Shown here: positions 48,494 to 58,119 of the stretch, in pieces
Position numbering within the stretch: the stretch's first letter is position 1
Layout: every line of letters begins with the position of its first letter
Source: Xanthomonas phaseoli pv. phaseoli
GTDB lineage: Bacteria; Pseudomonadota; Gammaproteobacteria; Xanthomonadales; Xanthomonadaceae
Length of the DNA stretch: 64,000 bases
Assembly: GCA_022749655.1 (NCBI GenBank)
Contig: CP094243.1
Span: 3,844,001-3,908,000, forward strand
Direction of reading: 5' to 3'
The notes under the pieces: model-generated
Seen by the model: only the letters and a program-made list of their open reading frames with translations
What the model was told of the DNA's origin: nothing
Databases searched by the model: none
Made by a program: the position numbers and the translations under genes

Positions 48494-49749
48494 ATGCAGC
48501 CCTCCTCTCTTGCAGACCTCACCCGCGCCGCGCAACGCCAGCAACCCGGCGCGATCAACGCGCTGGCCCAGGCGCTGGTGCGAGCCGGCCAACCGGAACA
48601 AGCGCTGTCCTGGTATTCGCGCAGCGCGGCCGCCGGCGATGCGCTGGCGCAGGTCGAAGCCGGGCGCATGCGGGCCTATGGCGTCGGTTGCGAGGCGGAC
48701 GTCGGTCAGGCGCGGGCGTACTGGGAGCTGGCCGAGCGGCAGGGCACTGCGGCAGCAGGCTATCTGCTGGCGACCCTGGCGGTGGGAGAGCAGCCGCTGG
48801 CCCTGGCCGGCACTGCGCAGGATCGACTGCAGTCGGCAGCCGCTGCCGACTACCCGCCAGCGCTACGCGCCATCGCCATCCAGCACGGCCGTGTGGCGCA
48901 TCCGGAGCGGCAACGGCAGTGCGTGGCCTTGCTGGAACGCGCGGCGGCAGGCGGCGATGCGGTGTCGGCCGCCCTGTTGGCCGAGCGCCTGCTGCGTGGC
49001 GAAGGCGTGCCGCCCCAGCCCGATGCCGCTGCACAGCTCATGCAGCAGCTGCAGCCCCTGGGCATGACCGCGCTACCGGCAGTGGACGTCGCGCCGCCAG
49101 ACCCCGCAGACGACACCGCCGATCACCGCATCGCATTCGCGCCGCGTGTTGGCCCGGTGCGACGCCACACAGCCCCACGCATCGAAGAATATGCCGCAGT
49201 CCTGTCGGCCGACGAATGCCGCTTGCTCATGCTGCTGGCGCGACCGCATCTGCGTGCCTCGAAGGTGATCGATCCCAACGATGCCAGCACCCAGCGCGCG
49301 CCGATCCGCACCAGCCGCGGTGCGACATTGACCCTATCATCGAGGACTTCGCCGCGCGTGCCGCACAGGCGCGGTTGGCGGCCTGCGCGCAGCTCCCGCT
49401 CGCCCACGCAGAACCGCTCTCGGTGTTGTGCTACGCACCGGGCGAGCAGTACCGCGCGCACCGCGACTACCTGCCGCCCGGAACGATCGCCGCCGACCGT
49501 CCCACCGCCGGCAACCGCCAGCGCACCGTCTGCGTCTATCTCAACGACGTCGGCGCCGGTGGCGATACCGAATTTCCGGTCGCCGGCGTTCGCGTACGGC
49601 CACGTCCCGGCACACTGGTCTGCTTCGACAACCTGCATGCCGATGGCCGCCCGGACGCCGATTCGCTGCACGCCGGCCTGCCGGTCACCGCAGGCAGCAA
49701 ATGGCTGGGGACGCTGTGGTTCCGCCAGCAACGCTACCGGGATTGGTGA
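48494..49749 (+). pseudogene. SEL1-repeat protein with prolyl 4-hydroxylase (2OG-Fe) domain, frameshifted
   Basis: About 418 residues if intact. Residues 1-200 are SEL1-like helical repeats (AGDALAQVEAGRMRAYGVGCEADVGQARAYWELAERQG is typical). After a linker, the P4Hc domain starts RIEEYAAVLSADECRLLMLLA. At 49328-49330 one G is missing and the frame shifts (TLDPIIEDFAARAAQARL is restored by TTGGAC). The remainder carries the iron site: HRD at 49459 and a distal His plus Lys in LHAGLPVTAGSKW. It would hydroxylate a peptide proline or act as a general 2-oxoglutarate oxygenase. Confidence 0.85.
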
Positions 49750-49796
49750 ACAGATTCATACACAACCCCCTGCCGACGTGGTTTAAAATGTTGCAG

Positions 49797-49837
49797 CGCG
49801 ACGTGATCGGACAGGATCTGCAAACGTCGCGTTTTTT
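49797..49837 (+). terminator. Terminator-like hairpin
   Basis: CGCGACGT (49797-49804) pairs with ACGTCGCG (49824-49831) across a 19-base loop and is followed by six T (49832-49837). It lies 50 bases after the oxygenase gene and 70 before the dehydrogenase gene. An alternative is the 3' end of a small RNA. Confidence 0.6.
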
Positions 49838-49905
49838 GTTTCCCACGGCACGGGTGCACGCCCGGCTTCAGGGAAGGCACATCACGCAGCCCCGCGGAGC
49901 CTTCG

Positions 49906-51006
49906 ATGCTTTTCGAAACCCTCGATACCACCGGCCACGAGCAGGTGATTTTCTGTCACAACCGCGACGCCGGGCTCAAGGCGATCATCGCCCTGCACAG
50001 CACGCGCCTTGGGCCAGCGTTGGGTGGCGTGCGGATGCGCCCCTATGCCAGTAGCGAGGCGGCACTCAACGACGCGCTGCGGCTGAGCCGCACCATGACC
50101 TACAAGAACGCCCTGGCGGGCCTGAATGTCGGCGGCGGCAAGGCGGTCATCATCGGCGACCCTCGGACCGACAAGACCGAAGCGCTGTTCCGCGCCTTCG
50201 GCCGGTTCGTCGACACCCTCGGCGGGCGCTACATCACCTCCGAGGACGTCGGCACGGACGTCAACGACATGGAGCAGATCTACCTGGAAAGCGAGTACGT
50301 CACCGGCGTGCATCAGGTGCATCGCGGCTCCGGCGACCCAGCGCCGTTCACAGCCTATGGCGCGCTGCAGGCGCTGATGGCCTCGCTCAACCGCAAGCTC
50401 GGCCACGAAGAAGTCGGCAAGGCCAGCATCGCGATCCAGGGGCTGGGCCATATCGGCATGGAGCTGGTGAAGCTGCTCAAGGAACGCGGCGCAAAACTCT
50501 ATGTGGCCGACCTGAATCAGGCGCTGGTGGACCGCGTGGTGGCCGAATACGGTGCAGAAGCGGTGCGCCCGGATGAAATCCATCAGGTGTCGGCCGACGT
50601 GTTTGCCCCGTGCGCGCTGGAAGGTGCGATCAACGAAGACACGCTGCCGCAACTCAAGGCCAAGATCATCTGCGGCACGGCCAATAACCAGCTGGCCAGC
50701 GCCGCCATAGGCGAAGAGCTGCATCGGCGCGGCATTTTGTATGCGCCCGATTACGTGGTGAATGCGGGCGGCGTGATGAACGTGTCGCTGGAGATCGACG
50801 GCTACAACCGCGAGCGCGCGATGCGTTTGATCCGCAGCATCTATCACAACCTGGAAAAGGTCTTCGATCTGTCCACGCAGCTGGACGTTTCGCCGCAGCA
50901 GGCGGCCGACCGGATTGCCGAAGCGCGCATCGAGTCCATCAGCAAGCTCAAACTACCGCTGGGCCGCACTGCGCCGCGCTTCCTGCACAAGCTGCGCGGC
51001 GAGTAA
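49906..51006 (+). CDS. Leucine-type (Glu/Leu/Phe/Val) dehydrogenase
   Basis: A 366-residue NAD-dependent amino acid dehydrogenase that deaminates branched-chain amino acids. The N-terminal domain has the GPALGGVRMRPY loop, and the catalytic lysine Lys79 is in GLNVGGGKAVI. The Rossmann fold is at about residues 175-205 (IAIQGLGHIGMELVKLLKERGAKLYVADL), and APDYVVNAGGVMNVS binds the nicotinamide. Length matches leucine dehydrogenase. It can feed 2-oxo acids into branched-chain fatty acid synthesis, important in Xanthomonas membranes. Confidence 0.93.
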   Translation: MLFETLDTTGHEQVIFCHNRDAGLKAIIALHSTRLGPALGGVRMRPYASSEAALNDALRLSRTMTYKNALAGLNVGGGKAVIIGDPRTDKTEALFRAFGRFVDTLGGRYITSEDVGTDVNDMEQIYLESEYVTGVHQVHRGSGDPAPFTAYGALQALMASLNRKLGHEEVGKASIAIQGLGHIGMELVKLLKERGAKLYVADLNQALVDRVVAEYGAEAVRPDEIHQVSADVFAPCALEGAINEDTLPQLKAKIICGTANNQLASAAIGEELHRRGILYAPDYVVNAGGVMNVSLEIDGYNRERAMRLIRSIYHNLEKVFDLSTQLDVSPQQAADRIAEARIESISKLKLPLGRTAPRFLHKLRGE

Positions 51007-51083
51007 CCGCAAACGGACAGATTGGGCATAACGATCAGCGTAGTAGGTGATCACCGTGGTAGGTGATTGCCGCTGAAAACGCC

Positions 51084-51108
51084 ACGCCCGGGCATTGCGC
51101 CCGGGCGT
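51084..51108 (-). terminator. Terminator of the autotransporter gene
   Basis: A 10-bp stem ACGCCCGGGC (51084-51093) with GCCCGGGCGT (51099-51108), 5-base loop. Read leftward, it is followed by GGCGTTTTC. It lies 13 bases past the autotransporter stop. Confidence 0.75.
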
Positions 51109-51120
51109 CATGCACGCCGA

Positions 51121-53958
51121 TCAGAAATCGGCGCTGTACTTCAGGCTCAGCGCACGGTCGTCGCCGCGCTCGCCCACCCGCTGGTCGTAACCGAAACGCA
51201 GCTGGCTCTGCGGGCCAACCGGTGCAGCAGCGGTGATGCCGAACAGACCACCCGAGCGTGCCGGCTGCATGCCACGCAGCGGTGCCCACGCATCCACCCC
51301 CACGAAGCTGGCCTCCAGCGTCAAGCCGTCGCTGCTCAGCGCCTGCTGCCATTCCGCATAGCCGCCCAGCTGGAGACCGCGCCAGCGATACGCCGAGCGC
51401 ACGCCGGCAAGTGCCTGCGTGCGCGATGACGTATTCGCGTTGGCACGCAATCCGAAGCCATCGCCGCCGTTTTCGCGGAAACCATCGCTGCGCAAACGCA
51501 CGTAATCCAGGCCCATATACGGCGTCAGGCTTGCACGCGCATCGCCCAGGCGGTACCCGGTTTCCAGATTGCTGCTGAGGTAACTGCCGCTGTAGTCGCT
51601 GAAGGCGCTGCTGCGGTCTTCGCCCAGCTGCAGGGTGCGCTCGATCTGCCGATTGACGTTGCCAAAGCCCACTTGGCCCAGCGTGTACGCAGCGCCCAAC
51701 GTCGTGCCCCAATACAGCTGCGCCTGCACCTGACGATCGCGCCCGCGTGCCCCATCCAGGTCGCCCAGGCTGCTGGAGCGTGTTTCGCCGAACGCAAAAC
51801 CGGTGACCGCACCGGAAGCCAGGCGCACATCGTTGCCCATCATCCAGCCGGAGGTGGCAAATCCCGAAGTGGTTGCACCACCCTCGCCCGGGCCGCCAAG
51901 GGCCCGCTGCCAGTTGCCCAACAGACGCGGCTGTTGCGAGAGCCCATCGAAATGCGCTGCCAGTGCGCGGCGACCCAGGTCGATGGTGTCGAAGGTCATC
52001 ACCGCAGAGTCGGCATGCGCACGGCCAGACAGGCTGCGCAGCGAATCGGCGGCGGCCTTGGCGTTTGGCGATTGTTGCAAGGCAGCTGCAGCGCGAATGA
52101 AGCCGCCGCTGAGCGCACCGTTGCCCTGGAACTGCTGCGCATCGACCTGCTGGAACGCCTGCTCGACGCGGATGGCCGAATCCATCGATGCGGTGCCGAT
52201 CGCGCCCAGCGACGCGGCGACCGCGGTGACATCCATGCGCTGCAACGACACATACGCGGTGTTGGCGTCGTAGCTGCGCGTGGCGCTCAGAAAGGTCACC
52301 GCCGGCCCGCTGCTCAGCGTGTCGAATGTGCCCTGCAAACCACCGGTCGCCTGCAGCACCGCGTAGGTGGTGTTGTTGACGACGTAGTCGCGCCGACCGA
52401 GCAATTGCAGGTCGCCTGCGATGGTCGCCGTGCCCGCCACATTCAAACGGTCACCCACATTCACCGCCAGGCGACCATTGCTGGCCTGCGTGTAGTTGCC
52501 GGCAATGGAGGCGGTTGCGCCGTTGACCTGCAAGGTCCCGGCGTTGTCGACCCGACCACCGACGTTGCCCGCGCCAACCAAGCGCGCGCCGTTGGCGATG
52601 CTCACGCGCGCACTCTGCAAGCTGGCCGTCTGCAAGGTGCCGCCAAGTACCTGGGTGTCGCCGCTGAAGGCATTGGCCGTGCTGCTCAATACCAAGGTGC
52701 CGGTGCCGCGCTTGGTCAGGCCACCGGTGCCACTGATGGCGTTGGCCCAGGTCGAACGCAAGGTCGTGACATTGACATCCACCGTGCCCCAATCGAAGCG
52801 TGCCGGCCCCAACACTGCTTTGCCGACGTTGAGCAGGCCGTAGCCGAAGACCGGATCCACGCCCGCAGCTCCCAAGTCGGTGGCGGTTCCCAGCAAGGTC
52901 TGGCGCACTAGATCGTTGTTGAAATACGGAAATGCCTGCCACACCAGCGCAGCCGCACCGGAGACCAGCGGCGCTGCAAACGAGGTACCGCTGCCGTAGA
53001 AATAACGGATGTTGCCGGCAGTGGCGTCCGGGTCGATGAACAGCGACGTGCCTGGCGCGACCAGGCAGTAGCGCATCGCCACACCGCAGGCGTTGGAGTA
53101 AGACGCCAGTTGCGTCGGGTTGGCGGTATCCAGCGCGCCCACCACCAACCAACCGCGCTCCAGATCGGCCGCCGGCAGCGTTCCGTTGGGGCCAGGCTGA
53201 CTGGGCAGCGCCGCCGTATCGGAGGGCTGCGAGCGCGATTCATTGCCCGACGCGAACACCACCAGCCCATCGTTACTGAGGATGAAGGGGCGGTATTCCT
53301 GGGCAATCTGATTGGTCACCGTCGGGTCGTTCCAGTACAGACCGCCCCACGAGTTGTTCATGATGCGCACACCGGCACTGATCAGATCGGCGTGCACCGG
53401 TCCCAGGCCAAGCGGTCCATCGACCTCGTTGCCGTCGCCGCTGCCGTCATCCTCCGGCGCACGGTCGCTGATGATGCGCGCAGACACCAGGCCCGCGCCC
53501 GGCGCGATGCCGCCGGGCCATTGCCCGACCGCACGCCCGGCGGCCAGCTCGGCCACCACGGTTCCGTGCCCGACCACATCGCCCACCGCGGTGTTGTTGG
53601 TGCGTGGGTCCACATAGATGAAGCTGTCGCTGACGCGTCCCTGCAACGCCGGATGATTGGCATTGATGCCGGTATCGATGACGCCGATGCGGTACCCCGC
53701 ACCCGTGAAGCCAAGCGCCTGCGCCGCACGCGCGTTGGTCAGCGCCAGATGCGCATCGATCGCCGGCTCCGGCGTGGTGGGTGTCGTCACCGGTGGCGGC
53801 GGCGATGTTGGCGGCGGCGGCGGAGGTGGCGAGGTCACCGGCGGTGCGGCCGGAGTGCTTGGACGGATACCACCTCCGCCACCACCACCGCCACATGCGG
53901 TCAACGCAACGGCCAGCGCCGAGGCCAGTACAGTCCTGGCGACGTCTTGCTTCTTCAT
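51121..53958 (-). CDS. Lipoprotein-anchored subtilisin-like autotransporter protease
   Basis: A 945-residue type Va autotransporter. A lipoprotein signal peptide ends in LTAC (Cys22), followed by eight glycines and a Pro-rich spacer to about residue 66. The S8 peptidase domain has Asp95 (GVIDTGI), His131 (VVGHGTVV) and Ser326 (GSGTSFAAPL). A beta-helix linker (about 380-560, with GTGTLVLSSTANAFSGDTQVLGGTLQ) leads to the 12-strand barrel (about 660-945) ending YSADF. The layout parallels surface proteases NalP and SphB1, which process other secreted proteins. ATG 53958 has a GGGAGA ribosome site. Confidence 0.93.
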   Translation of the reverse strand: MKKQDVARTVLASALAVALTACGGGGGGGGIRPSTPAAPPVTSPPPPPPPTSPPPPVTTPTTPEPAIDAHLALTNARAAQALGFTGAGYRIGVIDTGINANHPALQGRVSDSFIYVDPRTNNTAVGDVVGHGTVVAELAAGRAVGQWPGGIAPGAGLVSARIISDRAPEDDGSGDGNEVDGPLGLGPVHADLISAGVRIMNNSWGGLYWNDPTVTNQIAQEYRPFILSNDGLVVFASGNESRSQPSDTAALPSQPGPNGTLPAADLERGWLVVGALDTANPTQLASYSNACGVAMRYCLVAPGTSLFIDPDATAGNIRYFYGSGTSFAAPLVSGAAALVWQAFPYFNNDLVRQTLLGTATDLGAAGVDPVFGYGLLNVGKAVLGPARFDWGTVDVNVTTLRSTWANAISGTGGLTKRGTGTLVLSSTANAFSGDTQVLGGTLQTASLQSARVSIANGARLVGAGNVGGRVDNAGTLQVNGATASIAGNYTQASNGRLAVNVGDRLNVAGTATIAGDLQLLGRRDYVVNNTTYAVLQATGGLQGTFDTLSSGPAVTFLSATRSYDANTAYVSLQRMDVTAVAASLGAIGTASMDSAIRVEQAFQQVDAQQFQGNGALSGGFIRAAAALQQSPNAKAAADSLRSLSGRAHADSAVMTFDTIDLGRRALAAHFDGLSQQPRLLGNWQRALGGPGEGGATTSGFATSGWMMGNDVRLASGAVTGFAFGETRSSSLGDLDGARGRDRQVQAQLYWGTTLGAAYTLGQVGFGNVNRQIERTLQLGEDRSSAFSDYSGSYLSSNLETGYRLGDARASLTPYMGLDYVRLRSDGFRENGGDGFGLRANANTSSRTQALAGVRSAYRWRGLQLGGYAEWQQALSSDGLTLEASFVGVDAWAPLRGMQPARSGGLFGITAAAPVGPQSQLRFGYDQRVGERGDDRALSLKYSADF

Positions 53959-54019
53959 TTGTGTTCTCCCCGAACCCATTCCATGGATGGGGCCCAATCG
54001 GGCCCGAATAACGCTTTGC

Positions 54020-54102
54020 TCACTTTAATCGGAAAGGGTGCGCGTGGGGCGCGTGCTGGCGCGGCGCCGCCATGAGGCAGATAATCGTTTCACTTTAAAC
54101 GG
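54020..54102. promoter_or_regulatory. Duplicated TCACTTTAAWCGG motif in a divergent promoter region
   Basis: TCACTTTAATCGG (54020-54032) and TCACTTTAAACGG (54090-54102), 12 of 13 bases identical, same orientation, 70 bases apart. The first lies 62 bases from the autotransporter start, the second 10 bases from the thiolase start. Both are AT-rich islands. A shared regulator site or a recent duplication are both possible. Confidence 0.5.
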
Positions 54103-54111
54103 TATCTGCTC

Positions 54112-55287
54112 ATGTCCGACATCGTCATCGTTGCTGCCAAACGTACTGCCATCGGCTCGTTCCTCGGCCAATTCAATGCGGTACCGGCACCCACGCTCGC
54201 CGCGGCTGCCATCCGGGGCGCGCTCGCGCAATCGGGCATCGCACCTGCCGATATTTCCGAGGTCATCGTCGGCTGCGTGCTGCCGGCCAATCTTGGCCAG
54301 GCACCTGCGCGCCAGGCCGCGATTGCCGCAGGCATTCCTACCTCCACCGGCGCCACCACCATCAACAAGGTGTGCGGCTCGGGCATGAAGGCGATCATGT
54401 TGGGACACGACCTGATCAAGGCCGGCTCGGCCAGCATCGTGGTGGCCGGCGGCATGGAGTCGATGAGCAATGCCCCGCATCTGCTGCCCAACTCGCGTAC
54501 CGGCAACCGCTACGGCAATTTCCAGGCAGTCGATCACATGGCATGGGACGGCCTGACCAATCCGTATGACGGCCAGGCCATGGGAGTGTTCGGCGAAGCC
54601 ACCGCGGAGACGTTCGGCTTCACCCGCGCCGACCAGGATGCATTCGCGATCGCCTCGGTGGAACGCGCGCAGGCGGCACAGCGCAGCGGCGCGTTTGCCG
54701 ACGAAATCGTGCCGGTGACGGTCGCCACACGCAAGGACGAAGTCGTCGTGGACAGCGATGAGCAGCCGGGCAAATCGGACGTGGCCAAGATTCCAACGCT
54801 GAAGCCGGCCTTCAAGAAGGACGGCAGCGTGACCGCGGCCAGTTCCTCGAGTATTTCCGATGGCGCGGCAATCACCGTCCTGATGAGCGCGGACGACGCG
54901 CAACGCCGCGGCGTGACGCCGCTGGCGCGCATTGTCGGCCACGTCACCCATTCTCAGGAGCCGGAGTGGTTCACCACCGCACCGGTCGCTGCAATTCAAG
55001 CGCTGCTTGGCAAGCTCGGCTGGCAATTGGACGATGTGGATCTGTTCGAAATCAACGAAGCCTTCGCCGTCGTGGCGATGGCACCGATCAAGCAACTCGG
55101 CATCGCGCACGAGAAGGTCAATGTGCATGGCGGCGCCTGCGCATTGGGCCATCCGATCGGCGCATCCGGCGCGCGTTTGGTGGTGACATTGGTGAACGCG
55201 TTGCGCAGCCGCGGAGGCAAGCGCGGAATCGCAACGCTATGCATCGGTGGCGGCGAAGCGACCGCCATCGCTATCGAATTGATTTAA
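54112..55287 (+). CDS. Acetyl-CoA acetyltransferase (thiolase)
   Basis: A 391-residue biosynthetic-type thiolase that condenses two acetyl-CoA to acetoacetyl-CoA or the reverse. The acyl-enzyme cysteine is Cys88 (INKVCGSGMKA), His347 is in GGACALGHPIGASGAR, and the second catalytic Cys377 is in LCIGGGEA. Length and motifs match PhbA/AtoB enzymes. It stands alone, with no phaB, phaC or CoA-transferase gene beside it, so degradative versus biosynthetic use cannot be decided here. Divergent from the autotransporter. Confidence 0.95.
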   Translation: MSDIVIVAAKRTAIGSFLGQFNAVPAPTLAAAAIRGALAQSGIAPADISEVIVGCVLPANLGQAPARQAAIAAGIPTSTGATTINKVCGSGMKAIMLGHDLIKAGSASIVVAGGMESMSNAPHLLPNSRTGNRYGNFQAVDHMAWDGLTNPYDGQAMGVFGEATAETFGFTRADQDAFAIASVERAQAAQRSGAFADEIVPVTVATRKDEVVVDSDEQPGKSDVAKIPTLKPAFKKDGSVTAASSSSISDGAAITVLMSADDAQRRGVTPLARIVGHVTHSQEPEWFTTAPVAAIQALLGKLGWQLDDVDLFEINEAFAVVAMAPIKQLGIAHEKVNVHGGACALGHPIGASGARLVVTLVNALRSRGGKRGIATLCIGGGEATAIAIELI

Positions 55288-55329
55288 TTATCTTTAACGG
55301 CGATTTTGCAAAACTGAATGCGCGTGCGC

Positions 55330-55358
55330 TTGACACTCGTCTTGTGGCCGTCATCATG
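55330..55358 (+). promoter_or_regulatory. Candidate promoter of the Ala-rich lipoprotein gene
   Basis: A consensus -35 TTGACA at 55330-55335, 17 bases before a weak -10 region (ATCATG, 55353-55358). It is about 50 bases upstream of the lipoprotein ATG. A strong promoter would fit the biased codon use of that gene. Confidence 0.45.
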
Positions 55359-55408
55359 TCGGGGCGCGCAATAGCGCGTTGCCTAATCTAACGACGAGGA
55401 TTGAAACA

Positions 55409-55750
55409 ATGACCATCAACAAGCTGCTGATCGCAATGGCTCTGGGCCTGGCCCTGACCGCTTGCTCGAAGCCGGAACAGGCTCAGGACGCTGCTGCTTC
55501 GGCTAACGAAGCTGCTGCCGACGCTCAGACCGCTGCCGACCAGGCTGCTGCCTCGGGCTCGCAGTCGGCTGACGCCGCTCAGGCTGCTGCCAACACCGCT
55601 GCTGCTTCGGCCGACACCGCTGCTGACGCTGCCCAGGCTGCTTCGGGCGCCGCGACCGACGCTGCTGCTGACCAGGCTGCCGACGCTGCCAAGACGGCTG
55701 AAGACACCGCCAAGGCTGCCAAGGACACCGCAGAAGAAGCCAAGAAGTAA
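55409..55750 (+). CDS. Ala-rich coiled-coil lipoprotein
   Basis: A 113-residue protein. A lipoprotein signal ends LTAC (Cys about 19); the mature 94 residues are almost only Ala, Asp, Gln, Thr, Glu and Lys in a single amphipathic helix. Repeats such as ADQAAASG, ADTAADAAQAASGAATDAAADQAADAAK show heptad or 11-residue periodicity. Alanine codons GCT and GCC dominate in a pattern unlike neighbouring genes, suggesting high expression. Perhaps a Lpp-like or LEA-like envelope protein. A very strong terminator follows. Confidence 0.82.
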   Translation: MTINKLLIAMALGLALTACSKPEQAQDAAASANEAAADAQTAADQAAASGSQSADAAQAAANTAAASADTAADAAQAASGAATDAAADQAADAAKTAEDTAKAAKDTAEEAKK

Positions 55751-55776
55751 TCACTTCTTGACTCCAAGCGAGTTCG

Positions 55777-55807
55777 AAAAAAGCCGCTGGTTTCCAGCGG
55801 CTTTTTT
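55777..55807 (+). terminator. Strong Rho-independent terminator
   Basis: A 14-bp stem AAAAAAGCCGCTGG (55777-55790) with CCAGCGGCTTTTTT (55794-55807), 3-base loop, and a T6 run. It ends the first Ala-rich lipoprotein gene; the A-run makes it work in both directions. Confidence 0.93.
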
Positions 55808-55976
55808 GCCTGCGATTCCGGCCTTGCACGCCGTACCCGCCGGCATGACCACCAACATCCTGCACGACTGCGTCTGTCTACCCCGTGGCTGAATGGCCGG
55901 CTGCGCATTGACGCAGACTGCATCGCCTCCTGCATAAGCTCCGGCTTCCAACACCGGAACAGGAACAGGACCACCC

Positions 55977-56303
55977 ATGAAGACGATCCGCATGCTGTCG
56001 TTGAGCGCCATCGCCGCCCTCACCCTTGCTGCCTGTCAGGGCCCGGATGCCGAGCAGGCGCGCCGCGATGCCGCGTCTGCCGCCAAGCACGCCGCCGCCG
56101 CGACCGAACAGGCCGCAGACCGTGCAGCAGTGGAAGCGAAGGCCGCAACTGCCGATGCACGCGTGGCTGCGCGCGAGTTGGCCGCAGACGCCAGCCGCGC
56201 CACCGCCAATGCGGCCGATGCCACAGCCGACAAGACGCGTGAAATGGCCAACAAGGCCGAACAGAACGCCGACAAGCACGACGCCGACCACGCGCAGCAC
56301 TGA
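55977..56303 (+). CDS. Second Ala-rich coiled-coil lipoprotein
   Basis: A 108-residue protein with a lipoprotein signal ending LAAC (Cys about 20) and a mature single-helix region rich in Ala, Arg, Lys and Asp (EQARRDAASAAKHAAAATEQAADRAAVEAKAATADARVAARELAADASRATANA). It ends in a His/Asp-rich tail (DKHDADHAQH). It resembles the preceding lipoprotein in design but is more charged, so the pair may be old duplicates. A periplasm-spanning or stress-protective role is inferred. Confidence 0.8.
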   Translation: MKTIRMLSLSAIAALTLAACQGPDAEQARRDAASAAKHAAAATEQAADRAAVEAKAATADARVAARELAADASRATANAADATADKTREMANKAEQNADKHDADHAQH

Positions 56304-56410
56304 GTCGCCCCTCTTTCGCGGCACCCGCAACGCGCCGGCCATGTGCCGGCGCGCTTGTCTCGGCCGACGGGTGGCTCGTGTTGTCGAGGCCGGCAGGCTA
56401 GCATTCGCAT

Positions 56411-58119
56411 ATGTCCTCTTCTTTTACATCACGCCGGCGCAACCAGCTGGCGCTGATTTTTCTGCGCTGATCTTCGTCGTCATCGGAATCGGCATCTTCG
56501 TCGGTGCCCGCCGTTCGCTGGCCGACGCCGCGCTGGTGTCGCATACCCACGAGGTGATCGGGCGGGTCGACGAGATCCAGGCGCGCGTGCTCGATGCCGA
56601 ATCGGCGCAGCGTGGTTTCCTGCTCACCGGCAACGACGCCTACCTGCTCGACTACCACACCAGTGTCGAACGTTTGCCGATCCTGCTGGACAACCTGCGC
56701 CGCCTGATCGTCGACAACCCTTCGCAGGAGCAGCACCTGGCGCAGTTGCAACGGCTGGTGGAAACCCGCCTGCGGCAGATTCAGCACGTGCTCGACATCT
56801 ATACGCAAAGTGGGCTGGAGCCGGCACGTGCCGACATCCGGCAGAGCGCCTTCCGCACCACCAGCGCGATCCGCGAGCAGGCATTGGCGATGGTGCAGCG
56901 CGAACAGGAACTGCTGGCACAGCGCGCGCGAAGCAGCGAACAAAGCGCCAACCTGTTGCTGGCACTGGCGCTGGCCGGCATTCCGTTCGGGCTGGTGGTG
57001 GTGGGCATGGTCTATGCGCTGTTGATGCGCGAACTGCGCCATCGCGCGCAGGCCGAACAGCTGGCGGCGCAAGCCAATCGCGAGTTGGGCGAGAGCATCG
57101 ACGCACTGCAGCGCAGTACCGCCGACCTCAACCTGCTCAGCCGCTACACCGGCCTGCTGCAGAGCTGCATCAGTGCCGAAGAAGCGTTGATGGTCAGCAG
57201 CCGTACCCTGGCCAGCCTGCTGCCGGGCGTGGCGGGAAGCGTGTACCTGCTGCGCGCCTCGCAAGACCGCGCCGAGGCGATCAGCCACTGGGGCGAGCCG
57301 CTGGTGCGCAGTGCGCCGCATCTGTCGCCGGAGCAATGCTGGGCGCTGCGCCGCGGCCAGCCGCATATCGTCCACGACCTGGGCCGGGATGCGCTGTGTG
57401 CGCATATCGAAGAACCCGCACGCGATGCGTCCGTCACCACCGCGTGCCTGCCGATGTCGGCGCAAGGCACCCAGCTCGGGTTTCTGTTCCTGTCCGCAGC
57501 CGGCCCGGGACCGATGCCGCGGCTGGAAATCGCCGAGGCGGCCGCCGAGCAGTTGTCGTTGGCGCTGAGCAACCTGCGCCTGCGCGAATCGCTGCGCCGG
57601 CAGTCGATCCGCGATGCGCTGACGGGGCTGTATAACCGCCGCTATCTGGAAGAATCGCTGAGCCACGAGCTGGCGCGGTGCGCACGGCGTGGTCTGCCGT
57701 TGTCGGTGTTGATGCTGGACGTGGACCATTTCAAACAGTTCAACGACAGCCAAGGCCATGCCGGTGGCGACCTGTTGCTGGCAGCGGTGGGCGAGGTGCT
57801 GCTGACCCGCCTGCGCGCCGAAGACGTGGCATGCCGCTACGGCGGTGAGGAATTCACCGTCCTTCTGCCCGAAGCCGATGGCGAGGAAGCCATGCGCGTG
57901 GCCGAGCAGATCCGCGGTTACATCGCCGCGCTGGCGGTCAGCGACGGTGCGCGCGCGTTGCCGAAGGTGACTGCCTCGATCGGCATGGCCAGTTTCCCGG
58001 CCGATGGCGAACAGGGTGCGAGCCTGATCCAGAAAGCCGACGCAGCGCTGTATCGCGCCAAGCGCGCTGGGCGCAACCGGGTCGAGCGACACGGTGCTGC
58101 GACAGACAGTGCGAACTGA
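56411..58119 (+). pseudogene. CHASE3-GGDEF diguanylate cyclase, frameshifted near the N-terminus
   Basis: About 569 residues when repaired. ATG 56411 gives MSSSFTSRRRNQLALIF, the first half of membrane helix 1, then the frame shifts at a T-run (56457-56461; six T would give IFSALIFVVIGIGIFVGA). CHASE3 sensor follows (RVLDAESAQRGFLLTGNDAYLLDY), a second helix near residue 190, a GAF-like domain (about 240-390), and GGDEF (DALTGLYNRRYLEESL, DVDHFKQFNDSQGHAGGDLLL, active site GGEEF). It makes the second messenger cyclic-di-GMP, controlling biofilm and virulence. As read, the helix is broken. Confidence 0.88.
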
